A stretch of DNA of 41,227 bases from Alishewanella jeotgali KCTC 22429 (GTDB lineage Bacteria; Pseudomonadota; Gammaproteobacteria; Enterobacterales; Alteromonadaceae), in the NCBI RefSeq assembly GCF_000245735.1, contig NZ_AHTH01000036.1, positions 1 through 41,227 of the forward strand, written 5' to 3'. Both the position numbers and the translations under genes were made by a program. Of the stretch, positions 25,743 to 34,202 are shown piece after piece (within the stretch, counting starts at the first letter, position 1; every line of letters starts with the position of its first letter). The notes beneath the pieces are model-generated. The model was given only the letters and a program-made list of their open reading frames with translations. It was not told where the DNA came from and made no database searches.

Positions 25743-26633
25743 TTAATGTGCTAAGCCCACCACAGTGGTAAAGCTGCTGCTGGTTGCCAGAACCAATAGC
25801 GCCAACAGCATTTCGATAAAAATAGACCGTGCCAGCAAGCGGCTGTTCTGATGCTTCGCCAGCGCGTTGACCAGCTTAAATTTATGCCAGGCGGCCAGCA
25901 GTAACATTGCCGCGACCAACATCAGCTTAAACAGCAGCAAACGGCCATAATCGGTTACAAACAACTGGCTAAGTGGGTCAAGCAGTTGCAGTAAGATCAA
26001 CACGCCACAGCTGATAAGCAATACCAGCAGATAAAGCGCAACCTGACCGAACTGCTGCATCAGCGCCAGCAGCCTGTCTGGTGCCAAGCGGTAACAGCTT
26101 TGCCACAGCGGCAGCAAGGAGCCTACCCAGGCCGCTATTGCCAGCACATGCAGCGTCAGTAACAGCTGCCACAGGCCTGCCAAACTGGCCACATGGCCGG
26201 TTTGGCTGAAACTGCCGGCCAGCAAAAACGCAGCCAGGCTAACAAGCGCAATGCTCACCGTGTTGCCGCTGTGTTTAACGCGCCGGGCCCAAAGCCACAG
26301 CGCTGCATAACCGCATAACCATAAAAGCAGCTGGGTGCGCATTGCCGATTGCCAAACCATCTGTAGCATCAGCCTGTCGGCCATGCCAGCTACGCCTGTT
26401 TCGGCCAGCGCACCAGCCTGCAGCGGCAGATACAGTAACGCCAGCACCATACCTGCGGCCGACCACCCCAGTACAAGGCGTTTTAACCACAGCCGAAAGG
26501 CAAGGCTATCAGACTGTGGCTGAGCCAGCGCCGGCAACTGCAGCAAAAACGCCGCACCAATACTGCCGCTAACCGCTAAATAACTCAGCAGCTTGTGGGC
26601 GAATAAGGCTAATACCCAGGTATCGCTAAACAT
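25743..26633 (-). CDS. copD: copper resistance membrane protein CopD
   Basis: About 296 residues from ATG 26633 (MFSDTWVLALFAHKLLSYLA), 17 bases after the copC stop. An ATG four codons upstream is possible. About eight hydrophobic helices form an inner-membrane protein. HKLLSY near the start, QTGHVASLAGLWQLLLTLHV and AAWVGSLLPLW in the middle are typical of the CopD/PcoD domain. It is thought to move copper across the inner membrane together with CopC. Confidence 0.9.
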   Translation of the reverse strand: MFSDTWVLALFAHKLLSYLAVSGSIGAAFLLQLPALAQPQSDSLAFRLWLKRLVLGWSAAGMVLALLYLPLQAGALAETGVAGMADRLMLQMVWQSAMRTQLLLWLCGYAALWLWARRVKHSGNTVSIALVSLAAFLLAGSFSQTGHVASLAGLWQLLLTLHVLAIAAWVGSLLPLWQSCYRLAPDRLLALMQQFGQVALYLLVLLISCGVLILLQLLDPLSQLFVTDYGRLLLFKLMLVAAMLLLAAWHKFKLVNALAKHQNSRLLARSIFIEMLLALLVLATSSSFTTVVGLAH

Positions 26634-26650
26634 CGCCAATCTCAAGCCAT

Positions 26651-27046
26651 CTAGTGCTGATGCGCGTGCGCGCTATCAGCTTTCACCCCGGCATCAGCGC
26701 CGGCGTGGAGCATAAAACTGAAATCACCTTTCATTTTATGACCGTCTTCGCCCAAACCTACCCAGTTAACCTGATAACTACCGATCTCCAGCACTGGCAA
26801 CGGCCAGCTAAACTGCGTGGCGACAGCGGTGGGCGTAAAGCCAAAATCGACAGTGTTACCGTTATCGTGCAACAGCGTGACTTTCGTCAGCCGGATCGGG
26901 CCACTAAAGCTGATACTGAGTACATCCGGTGCCTGCATTAGCATGGCGTTATCCGCCGGCACCGAGCCGCTTTGTTTAACATGCGCCAGCACAGGCCCGG
27001 CAAACGCCAAACAGAGCAGAGTAAGCAGCGGGATTAATTTTTTCAT
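26651..27046 (-). CDS. copC: periplasmic copper-binding protein CopC
   Basis: 131 residues from ATG 27046, with AAGGTG nearby. It has a signal peptide (MKKLIPLLTLLCLAFAGPVLA) followed by HVKQSGSVPADNAML, which supplies the N-terminal histidine that binds Cu(II) in the family. The rest is the CopC beta-sandwich, with SISFSGPIRLTKVTL and, near the end, GLGEDGHKMKGDFSFML. A His-rich tail (HAHQH) is added. The methionine-rich Cu(I) loop of Pseudomonas CopC is not obvious, so it may bind only Cu(II). It lies between copB and copD in one operon. Confidence 0.92.
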   Translation of the reverse strand: MKKLIPLLTLLCLAFAGPVLAHVKQSGSVPADNAMLMQAPDVLSISFSGPIRLTKVTLLHDNGNTVDFGFTPTAVATQFSWPLPVLEIGSYQVNWVGLGEDGHKMKGDFSFMLHAGADAGVKADSAHAHQH

Positions 27047-27079
27047 GTTGATCACCTTATTTATTAAAACCCTGATCTA

Positions 27080-28255
27080 TTAAAACCAGAAACGCACACC
27101 GGCAACCCAGGATGTTTCTGCTGTCGATGCATCCTGCAGGCGGGCAAAATCTGCCGTGTTACCATATTTGTTATGCCACTCTACCCCGACATAGGGTGCG
27201 AACTGGCGGGAGAATTCATAGCGCAGCCGAAGCCCTGCCCCCAGTGAAGACAGGCCTTTACCCAGCTGATTGACCTCATCGTCTTTGCCATAGGCTGTCA
27301 GCTCCGCCCGGGCCTGCAGGATCAGGCGCTGCGTTAACAGCAGCTCATATTCCGCTTCGGCACTTAGCGCAGTGCGCCCACCACTGCCCAGATAAGCCGT
27401 GACATCCACTTCAAACCAGTACGGCGCTAAACCCTGCACACCCAATGCTAACCACTGCCGGTTGGTGCCATCGGCAACCTGATCCAGGCGCAGCCCAAGC
27501 TGACCATCCCAATAGGCTGCTATCGCGTGGCTCCATAACAGCTCGGTGCTGCTCTCTTCCAGCTTGCCGTCACTGACTTCAGCTTCGGTTTTCAGCACCA
27601 ACCGATCATAGGTCGTACCATACCAGGCTTGCAGCTCCAGTTCGCCAGCTTCACTGTCGGCATTGTATTCCAGCCGATCGCCCAGCACGGACCACTGTGG
27701 ATGTTCAACGCCGTGCTTTAAATGGCGTGAATCGGCCATGCCATAGGGCCCGTCAGTCAGGGTGTAGCCGTTGGAGTAGGCATGTGGATCGCGGGCATTA
27801 GCCGGCGCCTTACCGCCTTGCATCTGCATATCGGCATGGTTCATCGTGCTGTGATCCATACTGCTGTGATCCACGGCCTGCTCAGCATGGGTCATTTCAT
27901 TATGGTTCATCTCGGTATGATCCATTTTGCTATGGTCCACTTCGCTGTGGTCCACCTGGCTATGGTCTACGGCCTGCTCAGCGTGGCCCATTTTACTGTG
28001 GTCCATGCCGCTATGATCCATCTGACTGTGATCCATGTCACTAGGGTTCGTCTGGCTATGGTTAACCGCCTGCTCAGCGTGGTTCATCTTGCTATGATCC
28101 ATTTTGCCGTGGTCCATTTTGCTGTGGTCCATGCCACTGTGCGTTGGTACCGGCGGTTTCTCAGTGGCGTTCTGCGCTGCCACGCCAGGGCTGAGCGCCA
28201 CAGTACAGGCCAGCGCCAGCAGCGACAAGGTTAGCGTTACGTTGGCTGTTTTCAT
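27080..28255 (-). CDS. copB: outer-membrane copper resistance protein CopB with long Met/His repeat
   Basis: 391 residues from ATG 28255, which overlaps the copA stop (ATGA). A signal peptide is followed by about 100 residues of pentapeptide repeats of the form MDHSK/MNHAE/VDHSQ (about residues 42-147). The block HAEQAV(D/N)HS recurs three times, showing a longer repeat period. The C-terminal 230 residues are the CopB/PcoB beta-barrel domain (DRLEYNADSEAGELELQAWY onward), ending in aromatic VRFWF as in outer-membrane proteins. The Met/His repeats bind Cu ions in the periplasm. The repeat array is longer than in many family members. Confidence 0.92.
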   Translation of the reverse strand: MKTANVTLTLSLLALACTVALSPGVAAQNATEKPPVPTHSGMDHSKMDHGKMDHSKMNHAEQAVNHSQTNPSDMDHSQMDHSGMDHSKMGHAEQAVDHSQVDHSEVDHSKMDHTEMNHNEMTHAEQAVDHSSMDHSTMNHADMQMQGGKAPANARDPHAYSNGYTLTDGPYGMADSRHLKHGVEHPQWSVLGDRLEYNADSEAGELELQAWYGTTYDRLVLKTEAEVSDGKLEESSTELLWSHAIAAYWDGQLGLRLDQVADGTNRQWLALGVQGLAPYWFEVDVTAYLGSGGRTALSAEAEYELLLTQRLILQARAELTAYGKDDEVNQLGKGLSSLGAGLRLRYEFSRQFAPYVGVEWHNKYGNTADFARLQDASTAETSWVAGVRFWF

Positions 28256-30063
28256 GACACCACCACTTCTCTGAACATACCCGCATCCATATGGAACAAT
28301 AAATGACAATGCCAGGCCCAGCGCCCAACATCATGCGGCGTGGTTAAAAAGCTGATGCGCTGCGCCGGTTGCACCGGAATGGTATGGCGGCGTACCTGTA
28401 CGGCACCGTTGTCACTTTCCAGATCACTCCACATACCGTGCAAATGCATCGGGTGGGTCATCATGGTGTCGTTTTGCAAGATCACCCGGATACGCTGATT
28501 GTGCTTCATATGCACCGGTGTGCTTTTACTGAACTCTAAACCATCGAATGACCAGGTGTAGCGCTCCATATTGCCGGTCAGATGCAGCTCAATTTCCGCC
28601 TCCGGACCGCCCGGCTCAATAATACCGTCCAGCGAATGTAAATCGGCCAGGGTCAGCGCGCGCCGCCCGGTATTGCGCAAACCAATGCCCGGATCGTCCA
28701 GGTTGGTTCTTGGCATATCCACCCGCATATCCACCGACGGGCCATACTCGGTGCTGGCATGACGCACAGTTGAACTGGCTTTGGCATAAGGCACCGCCGG
28801 GCCATGCTGACTGTGATCGATAGCCATAGCACCATGCTGGCTATGATCTTCCGCGCCATTGCCGTGCGCCATCGCGCTGTGGCCGTGGCTGTGGCGGTCG
28901 CTTGCGCCATGATTCATATTACCCATCATGTCAGCCATCGTCAGCCACTCCACCGGATCCAGTGCCGGCACCGGGGCGTGCAAGCCCTCGGCCACGGCCA
29001 GGGTACCGCGGGCATAGCCACTGCGGTCCATACTCTGGGCGAAAATGGTGTATGCATCCGCTTGTGGCGACACGATAACATCATAGGTTTCGCCCGGGCC
29101 AAAGCGGAATTCATCCACCGTCACCGGGTGCACATTCTGGCCGTCAGCCTGCACCACGGTCATTTTCAGCTCGGGAATACGCACATCAAAAAAGCTGTTG
29201 CTGGAGCCATTGATAAACCGCAGCCGCACGCGCTCACCGCGCTTAAATAAACCGCGCCAGTTGGCTAGCGGTGTGCTGCCATTCATTAAGAAGGTTAAGA
29301 CAGCGGCTGACAAATCCGCTAAATCGGTTGGATTCATGCGCATTTGCTGCCACATCTGCCGTTTTGCCAGCGCCGCGTCCAGCCCTCTGTCAGTGATATC
29401 GCGCAGCATGTCCTGCACTGTTGGCTGATTAAAATTGTACAAATCACTTTGCACTTTTAATTTGCGAAACACCGTATGTGGATCTTCATCGGTCCAGTCT
29501 GACAGCTGCACCACATATTCGCGATCGGCGGCAATTACATCCTGCGCTTTGGGTTCAATGATCAGCGCGCCATACATGCCGGTCATTTCCTGAAAGCCAC
29601 TGTGCGAGTGATACCAGTACGTGCCGCTTTGCTTTAACGTAAAACGATAGACAAAGGTTTCGCCGGGCATAATGCCTCTGAAGCTCATGCCGGGTACGCC
29701 GTCCATCTGGTAGGGTAAAATAATACCGTGCCAGTGAATTGAGCTGGGCACCGACAAGGTATTGGTTACCCGTATGGTGACCTCATCGCCTTCGCGCAAG
29801 CGTAAGGTCGGTGCCGGTATCGAACCATTGATGGTGGTGGCTTTACGGACCACGCCGGTAAAATTTACCAGCGCTTCGCCGATGGTTAAATCAATCACGT
29901 TACCGCTGAGCTCAGTGGCATAGCCGGTAAAGGCATTATCTTTAAAGGCGCTACCCGCCCTGACGATATGCGGAAAAGTGGCCAGCACGCCGCCCACCGC
30001 CAGCCCCTGCACAAACCGGCGCCGTGAAACCGATACCGGCATCATGGTGTTAGTCTTTATCAT
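28252..30063 (-). CDS. copA: multicopper oxidase CopA (PcoA type), Tat-exported
   Basis: 603 residues from ATG 30063, with GGAGG six bases before it. A twin-arginine signal (SRRRFVQGLAVGG) exports it folded. Copper sites are HWHGI, WYHSHSGFQ, HPMHLHG and HCHLLFHMDAGM, the full set for types 1, 2 and 3 copper. A Met/His-rich insert (MADMMGNMNHGASDRHSHG, HSQHGAMAIDHSQHG) precedes the third domain. It oxidises Cu(I) to the less toxic Cu(II) in the periplasm. It is the first gene of copA-B-C-D-NTF2-copG and is read away from the divergent copRS, with a CopR box between. It is not related to the P-type ATPase that shares the name. Confidence 0.95.
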   Translation of the reverse strand: MIKTNTMMPVSVSRRRFVQGLAVGGVLATFPHIVRAGSAFKDNAFTGYATELSGNVIDLTIGEALVNFTGVVRKATTINGSIPAPTLRLREGDEVTIRVTNTLSVPSSIHWHGIILPYQMDGVPGMSFRGIMPGETFVYRFTLKQSGTYWYHSHSGFQEMTGMYGALIIEPKAQDVIAADREYVVQLSDWTDEDPHTVFRKLKVQSDLYNFNQPTVQDMLRDITDRGLDAALAKRQMWQQMRMNPTDLADLSAAVLTFLMNGSTPLANWRGLFKRGERVRLRFINGSSNSFFDVRIPELKMTVVQADGQNVHPVTVDEFRFGPGETYDVIVSPQADAYTIFAQSMDRSGYARGTLAVAEGLHAPVPALDPVEWLTMADMMGNMNHGASDRHSHGHSAMAHGNGAEDHSQHGAMAIDHSQHGPAVPYAKASSTVRHASTEYGPSVDMRVDMPRTNLDDPGIGLRNTGRRALTLADLHSLDGIIEPGGPEAEIELHLTGNMERYTWSFDGLEFSKSTPVHMKHNQRIRVILQNDTMMTHPMHLHGMWSDLESDNGAVQVRRHTIPVQPAQRISFLTTPHDVGRWAWHCHLLFHMDAGMFREVVVS

Positions 30064-30132
30064 CTGCAACCTCCAATACTCTCTATATGCGTAGCAGTGT
30101 AGAGGACGAAACTGTCAGCAGCATGACCTGAA

Positions 30133-30152
30133 CATGACAAAGTTGTAATCTT
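30133..30152. promoter_or_regulatory. predicted CopR box 3
   Basis: CATGACAAAGTTGTAATCTT matches boxes 1 and 2 and lies between the divergent copA and copR starts (70 and 67 bases away), fitting joint control of both operons. Confidence 0.65.
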
Positions 30153-30218
30153 GCTGTCATGTTGCTGTTTGGCGGTTTATGGCCTAATACTGCCAAAGCT
30201 ATGTTTGGAGATGACAAG

Positions 30219-30905
30219 ATGCGTTTGCTGATTGTGGAAGATGAACAAAAAACCGGCGACTATCTGAAGCAAGGCCTGAGCGAAGCCGGTTTTCAGGTGT
30301 CACTGGTCAGAAATGGCCTGGATGGCCATCATCTGGCGATGACAGAAGATTTCGATTTAATCATGCTGGATGTGATGCTGCCGGACGTCAGCGGCTTACG
30401 CATTGTGCAGGCGCTAAGAGAAAACCATAACCACACGCCGGTACTGTTTCTGTCGGCCCGCGACAGTGTCGACGACCGGGTAAAAGGCCTGGAGCTTGGC
30501 GCCGACGACTACCTGATCAAACCCTTTGCTTTCTCTGAAGTGCTGGCCCGGGTCAGAACCCTGCTACGGCGTGGTCAGGCCGTACCGCAGTCAGAATTAT
30601 TGCAGGTCGCCGATTTACAACTGGATATCGCCAAGCGTAAAGCCAGCCGCAGCGGCGCCAAAATAACATTGAGTAATCAGGAATTTAGCTTGCTTGAGCT
30701 GCTGATGCGCCGCCGCGGCGAAGTACTGCCACGCTCGCTTATCGCCTCGCAGGTGTGGGATATGAATTTTGACAGCGACACCAATGTTATCGATGTAGCT
30801 ATCCGCCGCTTGCGCGCCAAAATTGATGATGGCTTTGCGGCAAAACTGATCCACACCGTGCGCGGTATGGGCTATAAACTGGACGATGAGCAAACTGATG
30901 CATAA
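30219..30905 (+). CDS. copR: CopR/CusR-type heavy-metal response regulator (right copy)
   Basis: 228 residues from ATG 30219 ([20 protein letters not shown]), with GGAG 10 bases upstream; the longer frame adds an unlikely leader. It has an OmpR-type receiver with the phospho-Asp in [12 protein letters not shown] and K in [20 protein letters not shown], and the winged-helix domain ([20 protein letters not shown] to [14 protein letters not shown]). It controls the divergent copA operon and probably its own. It overlaps copS by 20 bases, so kinase and regulator are coupled. Confidence 0.95.
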   Translation: MRLLIVEDEQKTGDYLKQGLSEAGFQVSLVRNGLDGHHLAMTEDFDLIMLDVMLPDVSGLRIVQALRENHNHTPVLFLSARDSVDDRVKGLELGADDYLIKPFAFSEVLARVRTLLRRGQAVPQSELLQVADLQLDIAKRKASRSGAKITLSNQEFSLLELLMRRRGEVLPRSLIASQVWDMNFDSDTNVIDVAIRRLRAKIDDGFAAKLIHTVRGMGYKLDDEQTDA

Positions 30906-32289
30906 AGCTGGCAAGCGCCCTCTCTCGATCACCGTTCGCGTGGTACTTTTTGTCGCGCTAACCATTTCGATTTGCCTGTTCTTCGTGCAGCAATTACTGC
31001 TCAGCTCAGTCGAACATCACTTTATCGAGCAGGACGCCGACGAATTAGCCGTGATCCTGCACGCGGTTGAGCACACGCTGACTACCGCTCAGGACGGCCA
31101 GCAACAGCCGGCACAGACGCTGGCCAAAGCGGTATCGGGCCATCACGGTGTTTACTATCAGGTGATGGATAGCCAAAACCGCTTACTGTACCGCAATGCC
31201 GACGTTGACTTAAGCCTGCTGGCTGCCAACACCCCGGCCAGCGCCGACTACAATGCCAAAACCATCCACCACTGGCAGCTGGACGGCAAAGCCTATCGCG
31301 GTGTGTTCAGCCGCCTGACCACGGCAGATCAGCACTATAAGGTAATTGCTGCTATTGATATCAGTTTTCATACCCATTTCTTGGCGCAGTTACAGCGCAG
31401 CCTGGGGCTGATTTTACTCGGCTCTGCACTGCTCACCTTGCTGGCGGCCTGGCTGGCGGTGCATCAGGGGTTGAATCCACTCAGAGGCCTTAGCGAACAA
31501 ATGCGTGATATTCAAACCAGTAAACTGGATATTCGCTTGTCCCCGGGCGAGGTCCCGACCGAACTGCGCCACATGGTGCAGTCTTTTAATCTGATGTTAG
31601 ATCGGCTGGAGCAGGGGTTTACCAAGCTGTCGCACTTTAGTGCCGACATCGCCCACGAGCTGCGCACGCCGCTGACCAATATGATCACGCAAACGCAGGT
31701 CAGCTTATCGCGCGCGCGCAGCGCCGACGAGTACCAGAATCTGCTGTTCTCCAATCTGGAAGAGCTGGAGCGGCTGAATAAAATGATTAGCGATATGCTG
31801 TGGCTGGCCAAAAGTGACAATGGCCTGTTAACACTGCAAAAGCAGCCGCTGGAGCTAAAGCAGGAAGTGGCCGCAATTTTCAACTTTTTCGAAGCCTGGG
31901 CGGCAGAAAGTCAGGTTGGCCTTAGCTATCACGGTGCCAATATTATTGTGCAGGCAGATCGCACCTTGCTGCGCCACGCCCTGACCAATTTATTATCCAA
32001 TGCGCTTAGGTATACCCCGCCCGGCGAAACCATTACCGTCAGCACCACCGCAGCAGCCGACAGCACCACCATCACGGTAGAAAACCCGGGCCAGCCGATC
32101 CCGCCACAGCATTTGCCGTTTTTATTCGATCGCTTCTATCGTGCTGACGCCTCGCGCCAACGCCAGATAGAAGGCTCGGGTTTGGGCCTAGCCATTACCA
32201 AAGCCATAGTCGATGCTCATCAGGGCCAGTTAAGCGTCGAATCAGATGCGCGCTCTACCCGCTTTAGCATCAGGCTTAAACTGGCGTGA
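30886..32289 (+). CDS. copS: heavy-metal sensor histidine kinase CopS
   Basis: 467 residues. The first membrane helix lies at about 17-40 ([20 protein letters not shown]), then a periplasmic copper-sensing domain of about 130 residues ([20 protein letters not shown]...), then a second helix ([20 protein letters not shown]) and HAMP. The HisKA box is [20 protein letters not shown], and ATPase motifs include [12 protein letters not shown] (N box), [13 protein letters not shown] and [16 protein letters not shown] (G boxes). It is a complete kinase that phosphorylates CopR when periplasmic copper rises. Starts at 30886 or 30898 are possible. It is the only intact kinase for the two CopR proteins in this window. 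Confidence 0.93.
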   Translation: MSKLMHKAGKRPLSITVRVVLFVALTISICLFFVQQLLLSSVEHHFIEQDADELAVILHAVEHTLTTAQDGQQQPAQTLAKAVSGHHGVYYQVMDSQNRLLYRNADVDLSLLAANTPASADYNAKTIHHWQLDGKAYRGVFSRLTTADQHYKVIAAIDISFHTHFLAQLQRSLGLILLGSALLTLLAAWLAVHQGLNPLRGLSEQMRDIQTSKLDIRLSPGEVPTELRHMVQSFNLMLDRLEQGFTKLSHFSADIAHELRTPLTNMITQTQVSLSRARSADEYQNLLFSNLEELERLNKMISDMLWLAKSDNGLLTLQKQPLELKQEVAAIFNFFEAWAAESQVGLSYHGANIIVQADRTLLRHALTNLLSNALRYTPPGETITVSTTAAADSTTITVENPGQPIPPQHLPFLFDRFYRADASRQRQIEGSGLGLAITKAIVDAHQGQLSVESDARSTRFSIRLKLA

Positions 32290-32322
32290 CGTCGGTTAAA
32301 CTCACCGCGGTGCTATGCGGTA

Positions 32323-32946
32323 TTAGCCAAGTAACATCCACAGCGCCACGCCAAACATCAGGCTGGCGCCGATGCGGTTTAAATACTGCACCCGGTTAGT
32401 TTTACTAAAAAACAGCGCCAAAGCTTTGCCGCCACTGGCGTACAGCAACATAGAGCCAAATTCCAGCAACAGAATAATTGCCACTAACACCAGCAACTGC
32501 GGCCAGAATGCCAGCGGGCTATCGATAAAGGGCGGCAGCAGCGCCATATGAAACGCCCAGCCTTTGGGGTTAGCCACTGCCGTAATAAAACCCTGGCTAA
32601 ATAAAGTACGCCGCGCCAGCCTGGCAGGCAGCTCGCCTGGTTGCGGCAACGCCAGTTTGCCTTTAGCACGCCACATTTGCAGGCCTATGTAAGTGAGATA
32701 TACCGCACCGGCAACTTTAAAACCCTGAAAAAAAGCCGGAAACTGCAGCATTATCGCCGCCACACCGCACACCGCCAGTATTGCCACCAACGCCACGCCG
32801 AGCATTTCGCCCCACATCATCCACAGCGTACGGCGCACGCCCTGGCTCATGCCCAACGTCATCGCCAGTGTCATGCACATGCCCGGGGTAACCGAAACAA
32901 ACAAAAACGTCGGAATAAACGCACCCAGCAACGCCAGATTAACCAT
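32323..32946 (-). CDS. LysE/RhtB-family amino-acid exporter
   Basis: 207 residues from ATG 32946, preceded by GAGG. The family N-terminus VSVTPGMCMTLAMTLGMSQG is clear (the usual PGP.. becomes PGMC). About six hydrophobic helices follow, with FSQGFITAVANPKGWAFHMA matching the conserved NPK motif. It belongs to inner-membrane exporters of amino acids such as homoserine or threonine; the substrate cannot be told. It is convergent with copS and looks like a chromosomal gene at the edge of the copper island. Confidence 0.9.
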   Translation of the reverse strand: MVNLALLGAFIPTFLFVSVTPGMCMTLAMTLGMSQGVRRTLWMMWGEMLGVALVAILAVCGVAAIMLQFPAFFQGFKVAGAVYLTYIGLQMWRAKGKLALPQPGELPARLARRTLFSQGFITAVANPKGWAFHMALLPPFIDSPLAFWPQLLVLVAIILLLEFGSMLLYASGGKALALFFSKTNRVQYLNRIGASLMFGVALWMLLG

Positions 32947-33121
32947 AACCACCTCAACTGCAAGATGGCGCTATTCTGGCCGGTTGCAGCAGCGCCAGCA
33001 AGGGCGTTAAGCGGGGGTTTTTAGTCAACCCGGCGCAGTAGCAAAATTATTCACAAAGAGGTTTTATTGCAATGGTAAGCAGGCAAAGTAGGAACGCTAT
33101 TTAAAGGATTTAGCCCAAAAA

Positions 33122-33286
33122 TCAAAGCGACTCTCGCGGTATATCTTTGCCTTGCCCTGCACGCAGTTCTTCCTGCTGCGGTAACTCCTGCCAGCATCCT
33201 GCCAACTCACGTACGGTTTGCGGCCAGTCGGCGTGATAGCCTTTGTAGTCTTGCTCGTTACCGGGATAAGTAGTTGGTTCAGTCAT
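33122..33286 (-). CDS. small 54-residue protein, unknown
   Basis: A short gene with a good ribosome site (GGAG six bases before the ATG at 33286). The product starts MTEPTTYPGNEQDYKGYHAD and ends VRELAGCWQELPQQEELR...GKDIPRESL. The tail 'vReLAGcWqelPqqEELR....DiPREsL' recalls C-terminal tails of small antitoxins, which dock on a toxin, but no toxin gene is beside it and the sequence is too short to assign. It could also be an unrelated small regulator. It lies between the LysE-type gene and the IS21 element. Confidence 0.55.
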   Translation of the reverse strand: MTEPTTYPGNEQDYKGYHADWPQTVRELAGCWQELPQQEELRAGQGKDIPRESL

Positions 33287-33452
33287 AGCTAGCTCCAAGC
33301 CCTTATTTGAGAGTAAGTATAACGTTGCTGGTTGCAGAATCTAGTAAGCATTACCTTCCCGCATTTGTTATTAGATAGTTACCCTGACTGTTCGGCGTCA
33401 ACTATCTTGGCCGGTTCGCGTCAATTATGATGGCCGGTTAGGTTTTCGCATT

Positions 33453-34202
33453 TTATCTGGCTCCAGCCTGTTTTAACTGATGTTGTTTTCGATAGCTTTC
33501 CCCTTCTAATTCTATAATTGTCGCGTGGTGGATCAGCCGATCTATGGCCGCTACCGTCATCATGCTGTCCGGGAAGATCTGATCCCATGCACTAAACGGC
33601 TGATTGGCTGTAATGATCAGGCTGCCGCTTTCATATCGATGCGCGATAAACTCAAACAGCACCTGAGTTTCTGCATCGGTTTTTTTCACATAACCAATGT
33701 CATCAATGATGATCACCTGATACTTATCCAGCTTGCTCATCTCGCTCATCAGATCCAATTCGCGCTTGGCTTGTTGTAACTGCTGTACCAGACCGATAGC
33801 CGGAAACAGTTTGCAGCGTATGCCTTGTTCTATCAGCCGGTAACCCAGTGCATTGGCCAAGTGGGTTTTGCCGGTGCCACTGGGGCCTATCAGCAGGATG
33901 TTATCGGCATGATGCGCCCAGGACAGCTCTTGATGCAACTTAGCGATCAGCGCTTGATTTGCCCGGCTGAGCACGCTGTTATCCAGAGTGCTTAAGGTTT
34001 TTCCCGGTGCCAGCCTCCCTTCGCGTACCCAGCTTTGTGTACGCCGTGTAAAGCGCTCAGAGAGCTCGTATTCGCATAATGCCGCAAGGTAGTCACTGTG
34101 CGACCAGCCTTTTTCTACCGCGGTTTGCCAGAGTTTTTCATAGTGTCTGACGAACGCCGGCAGCCGTAATTCTTTGAGCAGTAATGCAACGGAGGAAGTC
34201 AA
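33453..34202 (-). CDS. istB: IS21 helper ATPase IstB
   Basis: 249 residues of the AAA+ family. It has an N-terminal helical region, Walker A at LIGPSGTGKTHLANALGYRL and Walker B at YQVIIIDDIGYVKKTDAE, followed by SLIITANQPFSAWDQIF (sensor 1) and IDRLIHHATIIELEGESYR. It assembles on target DNA and activates the transposase. Its TTG start overlaps the istA stop by four bases, giving coupled translation typical of IS21. Confidence 0.93.
   Translation of the reverse strand: MTSSVALLLKELRLPAFVRHYEKLWQTAVEKGWSHSDYLAALCEYELSERFTRRTQSWVREGRLAPGKTLSTLDNSVLSRANQALIAKLHQELSWAHHADNILLIGPSGTGKTHLANALGYRLIEQGIRCKLFPAIGLVQQLQQAKRELDLMSEMSKLDKYQVIIIDDIGYVKKTDAETQVLFEFIAHRYESGSLIITANQPFSAWDQIFPDSMMTVAAIDRLIHHATIIELEGESYRKQHQLKQAGAR

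Noticed and set aside
27830..28150. Regular repeats considered as a CRISPR array
   Set aside because: The unit is 15 bases, codon-periodic and in frame with copB; no unique spacers are present.
27782..28234. Plus-strand 150-codon frame rich in Val, His and Met opposite copB
   Set aside because: It exists only because the CopB repeat array is periodic and stop-free on both strands.
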